Source of the DNA: Malus domestica
Lineage: Eukaryota; Streptophyta; Magnoliopsida; Rosales; Rosaceae
Reading direction: 5' to 3'
NCBI RefSeq assembly: GCF_042453785.1
Contig: NC_091675.1
Span: 570,501 to 634,500, forward strand
Length of the DNA: 64,000 nucleotides
Shown: one piece after another, positions 11,611 to 22,378 of the stretch
How positions within the stretch are numbered: the first letter of the stretch is position 1
Layout of the letters: each line of letters starts with the position of its first letter
Translations under genes and position numbers: made by a program
Notes under the pieces: generated by a model
Databases searched by the model: none
What the model saw: the letters and a program-made list of their open reading frames with translations, nothing else
Told to the model about the DNA's origin: nothing

Positions 11611-11905
11611 ATGGTGTTGGTTTAAAGCCCATGTCACAAGTTCTATTTATTTAAAGCAATTTATTTATAGTGGGTAGAATTATTACCCTTTGCTTTAAAG
11701 CTTTGATATTTATGTGAATGGTGCTGAATCAAAGCCCTTGTCACATGCTTTATTTACTTTAAAGCAATTTATTTACCATGGACGGTTTTACCGCCTATTG
11801 CTTTAAGTTTTGATGGTGCTGAATTAAAGCCCTTGTCACAAGCTTTATTTACTTAAATGCAATTTATTCATTATGGCTGGAATTACCGTCTATTGCTTTA
11901 ATTTA
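11611..11905 (+). repeat. Tandem repeats in the retrotransposon leader
   Basis: About three diverged units of roughly 95-110 bp, each with AAAGCCC.TGTCACA, then TATTTA.TTAAAGCAATTTATT and GCTTTAA. They are followed (11940-12190) by many short copies of a GGACCTGAAGTTCCTTGATC-type unit. These replace the expected gag region. Confidence 0.6.
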
Positions 11906-12209
11906 TTTATTGTACTTATCTTTTGTTACTATGAGTATATACAGGACCTGAAGTTCCTTGATCAGATCAGAACCTGCAGTTTCTTGATCCTCATCATATA
12001 AAATGATTGGACCCGAAGTTCCATCATACAAAAGGATCTGGCATGAAGTCCCTTGATCCTGAAGATCAGGACATGAAGTTCCTAGATGAGTACCGTAAGT
12101 TTGAAGTGCCGCAGTGCCTTAACTTAATTGTAATAAAAGCCATAAGAGTCTCAGTTTACAGACTATTAAATAAGGACCAGAAGTTCCTTATGTCCATACT
12201 CAAAATGGT

Positions 12210-12600
12210 TTAGCAGAAGCCTTTATTAATCGAATGAAATTGATTTCCCGCGCTCTGCTCATGAAAACGAAATTGCCAATTTTCTACATGGGGACATGTA
12301 AACTTTACATGATGCATTATTAATTCGGTTGAGACATGTTACCGACCATCAATACTTCTCAGTACAACTCGGGTTTGGAACCAACCAAACATTATACATT
12401 TACGAGTTTTTGGTTGTGTTGTCTATGTGCCTGTAAGACTGCCACAACGTACTGAAATGAGGCATCATTGCAGATTAGGCATTGAAGTTGAACACCATCT
12501 ATCATTCAATATTTGGAATTCTTGATTGGGGATATGTTTACCGCATGGTTTGCGGACTGTCATTTTGATAAGACAATTTTCCTGCCATTAGGGGGAGAAA
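12210..12600 (+). pseudogene. Eroded copia integrase core/C-terminal region
   Basis: Conceptual translation gives motifs like AEAFINRMKLISRALLMKT, then QYFSVQLGFG and FADCHFDKTIFLPLGG with stops and frameshifts between them. This order matches the end of the plant Ty1/copia integrase, including the familiar ADCHFDE tail. It is not functional. Confidence 0.75.
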
Positions 12601-12606
12601 ATAATA

Positions 12607-12687
12607 TCGTTCCAGAAGAACGATGAGAAAATATCATTCCAAAAGAATGATGAGAAAAGACCGTTCCAGAAGAACGAAGAGAATTTG
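12607..12687 (+). repeat. 27-bp tandem repeat, three copies
   Basis: Three units of the form CGTTCCAGAAGAACGATGAG, with small substitutions, follow the integrase tail. Each unit contains its own inverted repeat (TTCCAGAAGAA). Confidence 0.65.
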
Positions 12688-14235
12688 TCTTATTTTGATT
12701 CACGAAGCAATCAATGAGAAAATGAAATATGGATAATTGAATGATACAACGAAAGTGATGAAATCATATATACTTACTGCAAATGTGCCTACAAGAATTG
12801 ATGTCTCTGTTGGATAAAATAATGAGACAGTAAATGATTTATCTGTTGCACGCCTGAAGCGTGGCAGATTTTTAGACTCAAAAGGTTCAGTTATTCGAAA
12901 GAAGAATAATATGGCACTACTGAACTATTGCATTCCCGAAGCATAACTGTTGCATGCCAGAAGCATGACAGTCGCCGCATGGATACACGTCCCAGATAGG
13001 ACAATCCACAGACATGGGAATATTGATGTCTCATGCATGTAGCATGATAGATGTATAGGTTCCAAAGACTCAACTCCCGGAAGTGGAGAAAATCCAAGCT
13101 CTATAACGCTCAAGAGGAGGTTATGATCCACATTCTCTCAATTATGACTATCCTGGAAGAGATAGCGTCATGCCCTTGAAGAGGCAATGGATATCCAAAG
13201 AAATGAAAAGCTTTTATGCATGCGCATGCACATGAGAATATGGGATCACGGATTGATGATAACCAATGGTAATTTTGGTTTTTACAAGTAGCTACTAAAT
13301 TCATCAATGAACTGTGTTAATATTGAGTCACGTTCTTTTGTTCGTCGACAAAAGAAAAATTATTGGCCAAAATGGAGAAAGGCAATTCCATTACAATTTT
13401 GTAAGAACGTGGGCAAATGAACCTATATATATTTGAATACAATACAAATAGTCAAAAGATGTTGAACCAAGGAGGTTATATATGGGCATTTGTAATACAG
13501 TGTAATACACTTACATGATATGACACAAGGTTGTAAACGAGTTCATATAAATGGAGAATTATATACCAAGGGTTGTGAGTCGCCCACATCATATCTCCAT
13601 AAGTAAATCCCTCAAGTATACATGGGAGCGAATTGCTCTGTATAAATTCCAAAGGAAAATGTATCATGAAGTGTAGAAAACCCTTGAAGGATTCAAATTG
13701 CTTGAAGTAAGCCTCTGAAGGGTAAAACATAAAATATGTACTCAATACCAATGGATTATATAAATTGCCTTAGTGAGTACTATCATTATGATATTGTTGC
13801 AACATACTAAAATCTCTTGCAAGAGTCAATGACATTAAATTATAACTCTTGAAGAGTTGATGATATTAAATTGGGACTCCTGAAGAGTCTAGAAAAATTA
13901 TAAAGTGTTGAAGGAATTATTGTCTCGAGCTGCAGATCGAACAATCTACCAACACGAATCTTATTCATGATATTTATGATATTAAAAGAACCATATGGAT
14001 TGAAGATTATGAGTTGAATACTCATATGATGAAGACACTAAGAATAATCATTTATCTTCGTGAGGGTAAAGATAAATTAATATTTGGTCCAGAAGTACCA
14101 CATCTTAGTGAAGTATATGCTTTATTGTATTTGGCACAATACATTGAATGAAATAAAGCTTATTTATTAATATCTCCAAGAAATTACAGATATATACATA
14201 CACATGAGTTAAAACAAACAAACAGGATGGAGCCT

Positions 14236-14853
14236 TCACAAAGGTTGCTCATGTGAAGCCTCAGTACTCGGAAGTACCCCAGAAGGGGGAGGCACTGGAG
14301 ATTGATCATGTGGCACCCCAGTACTTAGCAAAACATCAGAAGGGGAAGGCATCAGTTGCTTTCGGAATCTAGCAACGAACCTCTGGTGATCACTTTGAAT
14401 CCGACTTTCGGATTCCTGCAGTTGGACGAGCTTTCTTTTCATGCTCGTAGAGTAACTATTTGCAAGCACGTGTAACATCCTATTCTCGTGCTTGAGCCCT
14501 CAGATCTCTTGTTTAAGACTTGCCACCTCCGCCATCAATGATTCAACTTGGCGAGTTTGAGCAAGTAGGCGTTGGCCCATATTGGACACAGAGCCAGCAC
14601 ACTGAACACTGAGAGCCAAGGAGTCTTGAATGGCCGACTCTTCAGACCGTTCTGAAAGGATCTTGTTATCCCTTGGAGTGAGAAGATTCCTAGCTACCAC
14701 AGTAGCGGTTATGTTATTCTTCATCATAGAGTCCCCAACCGTAAGAGGACCATTAGAAGATAAGAAGGACCGGCGCCATATATTATCCTGACGCTGCTCG
14801 TCTGTATCACTCCTAAGACTCAAATCTAAGCAAATGTTAGATGGGCAAGTCAT
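14236..14853 (-). pseudogene. Antisense ORF inside the retrotransposon, broken by one stop codon
   Basis: On the strand opposite to the element, 206 codons form one frame interrupted only by TGA at 14500-14502, which follows a Leu-Lys-Gln-Glu-Ile run. The N-terminal part has no recognised domain. The middle (VESLMAEVASLKQEI, and after the stop GLKHENRMLHVLANSY) looks like a coiled coil. The C-terminus is Pro/Ser-rich with two similar PPPSGVLPSTEA-type segments. I recall similar predicted proteins in Rosaceae annotations, apparently from retroelements, but could not check. The function of such antisense ORFs is unknown. Confidence 0.6.
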
Positions 14854-14862
14854 TTTTCAGAA

Positions 14863-16224
14863 ATGATGAAGGAAAAACAGAGGTCAAATAAAATTTCAGA
14901 AGTGCAAGAAGGTGGAAATTTCTCAGGCAGCAATTTTCTGAGCATACCCTTGAACACAATTGATGTCTCTATAAAAGAAGAGGCAGCAGAGCCACTTGTT
15001 CAAAGATCGAAGAGGCACCGCTCTCCGAATTTCAAAAGCCAGATTTTCCTGAATAAAGTTCGTTAACATTTTTCAGACGTAATCCCAACTTTTTCAGATG
15101 TCGCGTGCAATTTTGTCAAAGATCTCTGACAAAGTTGAAAACGCGTAAATCTTACTGTTCTATTTACACCACAGTTGCTGACAAGAGTAAAAGCACAGCA
15201 CCACCACTTGCTATTGAGAAATCTCTATATATGTCGACCTCTGTTCTCCATAACAAGGCAGACCCGCAACACTGCAAGAATACCTAACTCTTCCTCATCT
15301 CCGAGAATGCATCTTCAACATAGCATCTCGAAATACTCAGTTTTCTTCCTCTCCGAGAATACCTCTTCAAACATGTCACACCAGAGCAAGATTATCACAT
15401 ATCTTCAGGGACCAGAGCAAGATTATCTCATATCATGCAATCTCCCTGTCATTTCCTTTGTCCTTGTTCTTGCCTACGAAGACAAGGATAAAGAAAGCAA
15501 TATGTCGGAACTTCCACTCAAACTCCCGGTAAGGAACCGACTGCCTGGAACCTTTCCTGATTGCTTACCTAGTGTTGCTCTCGAGTAGTCATCTTTAACG
15601 GTTGGAGCTGGGTCTCCAGTCACCAAGAAGTGATGAACCATTCAAATGCAAGGGTTTGCATTCCTCTCCTGCATCATGGGACAAATCCTACAAGAGAAGA
15701 TGCCACACATGCATGGGGGAAAAGCAAGGAAAATACTACTTAAGCAAGGGGAGCAGGTAAGGAAAGTGAAAATGATACATTGAAGCATGTGGAGACAAGC
15801 GCAACAAACGCGTGCTGATTCATCCCTAACAAAACTGAAGATCACTTGCCACATGAAGCTCCTCATGGTCCAATTTCATTCAAGATCAATCCTCGAAGGT
15901 CCTTGAAGAAATCACAAGTCCGATTCAAGATCAAGTGTCCACCACTTTTGAATCAAATTCCGCTCCAGATAAAAGGAGTAAATTCAGATCTTCGATACTA
16001 GTCTAGCAGAAAGTCCTACAACTCAGTTCAAGAAAAAGCCTGTGGAAAGTTAACAAGTAAAACACCTCTTTCAGCAACTCTTCTTACTAAGAGACTAAAG
16101 CAGAACAATCAACGATCAACCTAAATGATTTGAAATCAGGGGGAGATACTCATCAGGGGGAGCATCTAAAACAGATCAAGATTTTAACGAGTCAATCGAA
16201 GACTTGTGGCCATCCAAGGGGGAG
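14863..16224 (+). other. 3' internal region of the retrotransposon
   Basis: Mostly non-coding. A plus ORF at 15175-15588 has no recognisable product. Two GGGGGAG-type purine tracts (about 16140-16162 and 16216-16224) are present; the second directly precedes the 3' LTR and is the likely polypurine tract. Confidence 0.5.
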
Positions 16225-16596
16225 TGTTGTAGAAATGGATGTCCACTCAAATAATGGGCAAGTTGCCCTTCCACTATTTAGCATGTGATTTACTTGTATA
16301 AAAACAAGCCTTATGAAACACAACAAAAGATATAGATAGATGTGAAGGGTTCACGGGAAAGAAAGAGAGGAAGGAAGGAAGAGGAAGAGAGAGAAGGAAG
16401 AGGAAGAGAGAGAATAGAGGAAGATGAGAGGAGATAATAGAGAGAGTTATCTTTGTACTCCTATTATTCTAAATTATAATGAAAGCACCACTGCTGCCCC
16501 GAGGACGTACTCCAGTCACACTGACTGTAAAGGAACCTCGTAAATTTTGTGTCTTGTTTCATTTATTCCACTGCACCCACCGTCGATTTTACAACA
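16225..16596 (+). repeat. 3' LTR
   Basis: 372 bp, identical in length to the 5' LTR with a single substitution at 16530, followed at once by the CGCAT target duplication. Confidence 0.95.
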
Positions 16597-16778
16597 CGCA
16601 TGAATATTTCTTGGACCATCTAAAAATAACATAATTAAGTCTAAGTAGATGAGATAAAAGGCTAACCAGCCAAAGATTTGACAATTTCATTCACTACCTA
16701 TTAGCCTTATCCAAAACGACATAAAAACAACTTGTCAGGTGTCTTATACGGTTAACTCGTTAAACACCCATTTAATAA

Positions 16779-17204
16779 GGTTCAAAATGATGCTAGGCGT
16801 TAGGCGGATTTAACTAAATCTATTATATTTTATATAAATAAATGTATTTTTATACTTAAAATATATATAATTTCATCATAAGCTACAAAATAGAATGACA
16901 CATATATTATGAAGTATTTGAAGATAATGAAAACATGGGAAACAAACATATAATATGTGCTTATTTAAGTATTTAACAAGTTTCTTACAATTTATTGAAA
17001 AAAATAAAATGCAAAATGAAAGTTATATATTTTCTGTTTAAGTGAGTCGCAACCTAGGCGAGTGCCTAGGTAGGTATGGACGGGCTAGGCAGTTTAGGCG
17101 GGCGTCTCAACAGGTCTAGACGCTCATTTTTAATTATCAAACACCTAGACATTAATCGGAGCAGTGGTTAGCCGCTTAGCACCTAGACGACGATTTTTAG
17201 AACA
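16779..17204. mobile_element. Diverged second copy of the hAT-like element
   Basis: Carries the same CCTAGGCG-rich subterminal blocks (17050-17185) and the same right end CGATTTTTAGAACA as the 600-bp element at 6537-7136. The left end (GGTTCAAAATGATGCTAGGC) is eroded and no convincing target duplication is seen. No ORF is visible. Confidence 0.65.
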
Positions 17205-18787
17205 ATTAATACTGGATTGATTCAGGTTTACACACGAATAACGTACCTGTTTCAACTCATTTGAACCATTAAATTAAAAGCATTTGATATTTTGTAGAAA
17301 TAAGATGTGTTGAAAGTAATACTTATGTGGCACGTGGATGTAAATTTGTTGTGCTTAATGAAATTATTGTGGTCTTATTGTTGAACGAAAAGAAACTTAC
17401 AAATTCAGATGTTAATATTTAGTAATTTTGTAGGAAATATTTTATATGATTATTAATTAAAGTACAAAGTGTTCTTAATGGGTGCAAAATAATCGGGTTA
17501 GGTAAACTGTTAATTTTAACAGATCGGTTAAGGTTTAAATATTTTTAACCTGTTAAGAGATTATTGTGTTATGATAATGTATACATGACTTATTAAAATA
17601 ACGAAACTAACATGAAAACGATACGAACATAACAAACACAACTTGTTTGTTAGATTTAATCCGCCAACATATTTTAGTATTTATTGAATATATAGACACA
17701 TTTATATATATTCGTTTCGGGTGCAGAGGTACTTATTAATTAAGTAATTTTGCATAAGATCGAAAATATATGGAGATCTCCAACTTTTAAAAGCAAATTT
17801 GGTGCTTTCTCGATCATCCACCCTATCCCATCGTACCCGTCACATGATCGCATGGCGAGGTCTGAAGCCAATGGGTTAGGGAAAAGAAAGGTAACTAACG
17901 ACGATTCCCATAAACCTAATTCTGAATTATATGAAACGTGTCACGCTCTCACGCATTAATATATAATAACTAACGATATTAAATTGGCAGTGATGTGAGT
18001 TGTCATCTTGCACCGACCATTGCGAGAAGGACCCACTCGATCCTTCTCATTCTTTTATATCAACTGTTATAGCTTGTCATTTTAGTTTTTAAATAAAAAA
18101 TTGGTATAACTGATACGTATATTTGTCAATTGTAAATTATTTGGATCAGTGAAAAATTTGTTAATGTTTAATTTTAAGTTGAGGAGTTAATTTGACAATA
18201 ATACTTTTAAAAAGTTATCAACAGTTGTTCATATGACAATTTAATATATATATTATCAATTTTTTCATTAAATGATCAAAACTAATTTACGATAAATAAA
18301 CTCGTAAGCCAATGATTTAGATTGTTGGTTTTCAACAATGTCATCCGGTATGATTGAAGGTAACAAAAGCTCACATGCTCTCTTTTTTGGGGGGTAAAGC
18401 TCACATGCTCTTTGGCTTGGATATTATCAAATTAATGTTGACAAAAGTTGGCGCAAATAAAAAGTAAAATATGTGTTGCTGACTCATGACATAAAGGATC
18501 ATCATCATCATCAACTACAAACCAAACGGTCGGTGCCCTAAAAGAATGGTCAACTCCAAACTTCTCACTTCAAAATAAATAATAAATAATAATGTGTTTT
18601 TAACCCCCTTTCAAAGCCAACAGGATTCTCTTCGGATATTTTTTATGAGAATTTTGATGCCCTAAAAAAATATTTAAAATAATCTTTAACAGCACGATGT
18701 ATAATGAACAGATATAAATTCACAAATCCTTTAGATCCTCACAAAGAGGATCCGGATTCTTTTCAAATATAGGATCCAGATTGTGAT
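17205..18787. other. AT-rich spacer
   Basis: No gene or clear repeat is visible. A 69-codon ORF at 17750-17959 has no recognisable product. Confidence 0.45.
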
Positions 18788-18975
18788 GAGACTAGGATTT
18801 TCTTTCCTCCTTTTTCCATCACCTTTCATCCCCTCCTTTCACAATCTCTTATTTTGTTTTTCTCTTGCTATAAAAAATTAATATAAGATGTTGATATGGC
18901 TTAACTATGACCGTTCAAATAGGAAGGAATGAAAGGATATGAGAAAAAAAAGAGGAGATAATCATACTCCATTGT
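18788..18975. mobile_element. MITE family B, copy 1
   Basis: Starts with GACTAGGATTTTCTTTCCTCC and ends near GAGATAATCATACTCC, which is roughly its inverse, giving inverted repeats of about 40-50 bp. The centre has AATTAATATAAGATGTTGAT and TGACCGTTCAA. It matches copy 2 at 19359-19530 along its length. Confidence 0.55.
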
Positions 18976-19358
18976 GATGACGGTATTTTCTTTTAGACAC
19001 TATGCGCAATTGACATAACACGAGACTATGAGATATGAGCATATGAACATACGGAAATTCTGTGTTCACGATTTATGGTATTTTAAAGACTTATTAACTT
19101 CATAAAACTTTAACTTCAACTCGTTTTTTTTTTTTTCCAAATCTGATTATGTTTATTTACCAAAGTTGAGTTTTCGGATATATTATTGTTGTTTAGAGTT
19201 TTACTTTAGGCTTTAAGTTCCATCTAGAATTTGATACTTAAACATTAAAATGTATGCGATTAATCAAATTCAAGGCCAAAACTTTAACGTCTAAGCGTCG
19301 ATGATTTTACACTACAAACGAGGAAAAATGAGATTTTCTCAATGCATCATGTTAACGT

Positions 19359-19530
19359 CGGACTAAGATTTTCTCCCCGCCTCTTTCCATTCATTTCCCT
19401 TCCCTCCTCTTGCATTCTCTATTTTGTCTTTCTATTTTTATATAAAATTAATATAAGATATTAATGTGAATTAACTGTGACCGTTCAACTAGAAGTAAAA
19501 GAAAAAAAAGATGAAAGATAATCTTACTCC
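19359..19530. mobile_element. MITE family B, copy 2
   Basis: Same layout as the copy at 18788: GGACTAAGATTTTCT at the left, AATTAATATAAGATATTAAT and GTGACCGTTCAACT in the centre, AAGATAATCTTACTCC at the right. A related but more decayed stretch may lie at about 31830-31980. Confidence 0.55.
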
Positions 19531-19820
19531 CGTGCACATATTAAGATTGTGAGAATGTCTTTTATAACAATTTTTAAGGTAAGATATTATGAGCCCAGTC
19601 CAATCATTGAGCCCACTTTTAATTTTTCAATTGGGTATATTTCCGTGCTCTAACCCAGAATTTTAAGGCTCACCAAAACCCAACTATTGTCAACTCTTAT
19701 CATTGCGCAACTTGTCATTGGGGTCCAAATGTGCGACTGTTTCCCACCATGGAGATGGCCTCTTTTGTTTCTCAAAGTTGTGACATCCTTCCAAATATGA
19801 AATTTGATGTTTCAATTGGT

Positions 19821-20330
19821 CTTTTTTTTCTTTTTTTTCTTTTTTTTCTTTTTAAGTTTTTTTTAACAGAGGCGATATATATATTGATGAGAGGAAAGAG
19901 GATTACTACGAAAGGAGCAATCAGAGCTCAAACAGTCTTCGAATAAAACATTTAAAATAAAATTCGGTAGTTCTTCAAACCAAAGACCAGGGCTGTTGGA
20001 CGAGAGACTGTAGCAGGCAAGTCGGTGAGTTGCTTGGCACCTGATATGGGTAAAACAAACTCCAGTGATTCCTAAAGAAATCTATCTAGAATCCTCGACC
20101 AATAAGGGAGAGGTCCAACAAGGAAGAGCATAGAGCTTGGATGATCTAGAGCGAATCACTCTCATTAACAATGTTATGAAAATCCTTGGAAGACGCCAAA
20201 GCAATACCCTCCCTCACTGCTAAAGCTTCAGCTAAAAAGGGGGAAGGGACATGTGGAAAAAACTTAGATAAACATACCATAAAATTTTTGTCAAGTCACA
20301 GAGTACCACCCCCACTTCAATTGGTCTTAA
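19821..20330 (-). pseudogene. LINE retrotransposon remnant: 3' end with RNase H-like domain and poly(A)
   Basis: Read on the minus strand, 20330-19980 encodes fragments such as AEALAVREGIALASSKDF and NESDSL, separated by stops. This is the pattern of the RNase H-like (RVT_3) domain at the end of plant LINE polyproteins. About 100 bp downstream is a run of A8G units (T-rich on plus, 19821-19865), consistent with the poly(A) tail of a 5'-truncated insertion. Confidence 0.6.
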
Positions 20331-20907
20331 GCGTTATCTAAAGTCGCACTTGACTATAAGAGGTTTTATGCTCAACTCATACAAATATATGAATAATTAA
20401 TTGTAGTGAGTTTGATAGCATTTGGGACAAATTAATAGTGACCATAAATATCTAAATATCCAACAGATATCCAACAGATTAAGGAGAAAGACTTTTTAAC
20501 TTTTTGTTTTTATTTATATTTCGGTTATATAAAAGGGACAACAAGAAAATCTGTCTTTCACGTTTGGAACTTTATTTCAACTTTTTTGAAGAATTAATAC
20601 CTTTTTTTGTTTTTTTTTATTAAAACTTTTAATTATGATTTAAATTAAAACGATTGTTGTCGGCCGAAAGGTCGTTTTCCATGGGTTTATTGGAAACCAC
20701 AATAATTGTGACCACAAATCGAAAGTGTGTTTTTGACATCAAAATATCAAGAGGCACATGTCGGAAGTAAAAACTTTGACATTTCAACCATAATTTTCAA
20801 GTGTTACCACACAAATATACCTACAACATAAATTTAGGAAAGATGTTGGAAACCATTTCTTTCATCTTATCGGTGCGTTTGTTGCATCGAATTATCTTAG
20901 ATTTGAC
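20331..20907. other. AT-rich spacer
   Basis: No gene, RNA or repeat is recognised here. Confidence 0.4.
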
Positions 20908-21187
20908 TAGTTTCAGGGACTAAACTAGACTGCCTTAGCCTAGACTATACAGTATAAGAATAATGAAGTGTTTGGTATTGTGTCAGACTAAACTATGGAC
21001 TCAAATATTACGAGAGAAATTTCGAAGTTTTGATCAAAATATTGGATTAGTTCCAGGGACTAAACTGAATTAGCTTAACTTAGACTAGACAGTATAAGAA
21101 TATTTGAGTGTTTAATACAATGTCAGACTAAACTATGAACTAAAATATTACGAGTGAAATTTCGGAGTTTTGATCAGAACGATTCGT
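20908..21187. repeat. Tandem duplication of a 140-bp unit
   Basis: Two adjacent copies (20908-21047 and 21048-21187) share TAGTTTCAGGGACTAAACT, AGTATAAGAATA, TGTCAGACTAAACTATG and GAAATTTCG.AGTTTTGATCA with scattered substitutions. No coding potential is seen. Confidence 0.75.
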
Positions 21188-22378
21188 ACATAAGTAATAT
21201 TATTCCGAAGTAGGATGTAATCAACTAAAATAGAAAGTAGGTTATGCCCGTCTAAAGATATATCATACAACTAAAGTAATTTTTACGCCCCAACACACAA
21301 GGTTTTTGTGAACCTACCTAACTCTTTAAAGTGAATCATGTTTTTGATTATTTCATCAAAATAATATTGGAAATACAACCAATAATAATTCATAAAAGGG
21401 GATAATCGTGGAAAGCACTATGCTTGATCCACACCTACTTTTCTTTTTGTTATTTATTCTTATATTTTGGGATGTTAATATTTTTTTTATTACAAGCAAT
21501 ATATTACTAATCCAAGCCAAATCAATTGGTAAATGAAAAAAAATGCTTTTATTCAAAATCATAGATGTACGACTGTAAAAAGTAAAAACAGTTTTATCTA
21601 TACTTTTCAAAAATGATATTTTTTTATAAGAGACTATTAGTGAACAATACCAACCAATGCAATTTTTATATTAACAATGTCGACCGCGTCTCTTTTATTG
21701 CTAAAAATACTTTTAAGATTATAGTTTATCAAATGCTTTCGTATTAAATCTAAAGCATAGCCGATTGAAAAAAATGTCACAGATATTTCATGCTCATGAT
21801 GAGCGGTATGCTTGATCCTCAAACAGAATGCCATTCTAAAATTCCTGAGCATAAAATATCTCGAAATATAAAGAAAAGCAAGTACCATGACCGTAACAGT
21901 AATATTAAAAAAAAGTCAAAAAATAATAAAGAGGGAGAAAGACAAAAGCCCAAAATAGAAACCAATCATTATCTCCGTTTTAATTCCGTGAATTTATGAT
22001 TTTTTTTCCCCACAATCCCGTAACGCTGTAAAAATCTGGACAGATGAGAGAGAGAGAGAGAGAGAGAGATCCAATAAACCGCTTAGCCGTTACCGACACT
22101 CGAAAGAAATGAGAAACTCCACCAGCCTTTTCCTTTAATGCTCCCTTCTCCTTCCTTCAGATAAGCATGGTCGTCGTCCCCACTTCTATTCCTACTCCAA
22201 TCTTTACGGTTTTTTTTTTTTTTTGGCTGGGTTTGTGTTGTAGTAGTATTGGTGTGTAGGAAAGGGAAGGAGTGAAATTCGAGAGGTGTCTTTGGATCGT
22301 ACTCGGTTTTGACTGTGTTGTTCTTGTGTAATAGAGTGGCATTTTGGGGCGGTCTGAGATTCCGAGGGCGGATTTGAG
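21188..22378. other. AT-rich spacer and SYT2 5' region
   Basis: No gene is seen up to about 22040. A (GA)n microsatellite at 22046-22069 precedes the probable 5'UTR of the synaptotagmin gene, which also holds a T12 run near 22211. Confidence 0.5.

Larger units (their letters stand above)
10451..16596 (+). mobile_element. Copia-like LTR retrotransposon, non-autonomous, recent insertion (6,146 bp)
   Basis: Two 372-bp direct repeats (10451-10822 and 16225-16596) begin TGTTGTA and end TACAACA. They are flanked by an exact 5-bp target duplication, CGCAT (10446-10450 and 16597-16601). The repeats differ at one position (G at 10756, A at 16530). A purine-rich GGGGGAG tract abuts the 3' LTR, as expected of a polypurine tract. 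The interior is unable to code: only eroded copia integrase (about 12210-12600) and RNase H-like traces (about 13970-14150) survive, with several stops. From 10823 to 12200 it holds degenerate tandem repeats in place of gag. The interior also holds an antisense ORF near the 3' end. Near-identical LTRs around a dead interior imply recent mobilisation by proteins made elsewhere. Confidence 0.95.

Noticed and set aside
12607-12687. Possible CRISPR-like array
   Set aside because: Three direct repeats with no unique spacers, inside a plant retrotransposon; simple tandem repeats.
15175-15588. 137-codon ORF in the retrotransposon
   Set aside because: No family resemblance and ordinary for non-coding retroelement DNA; left as internal region.
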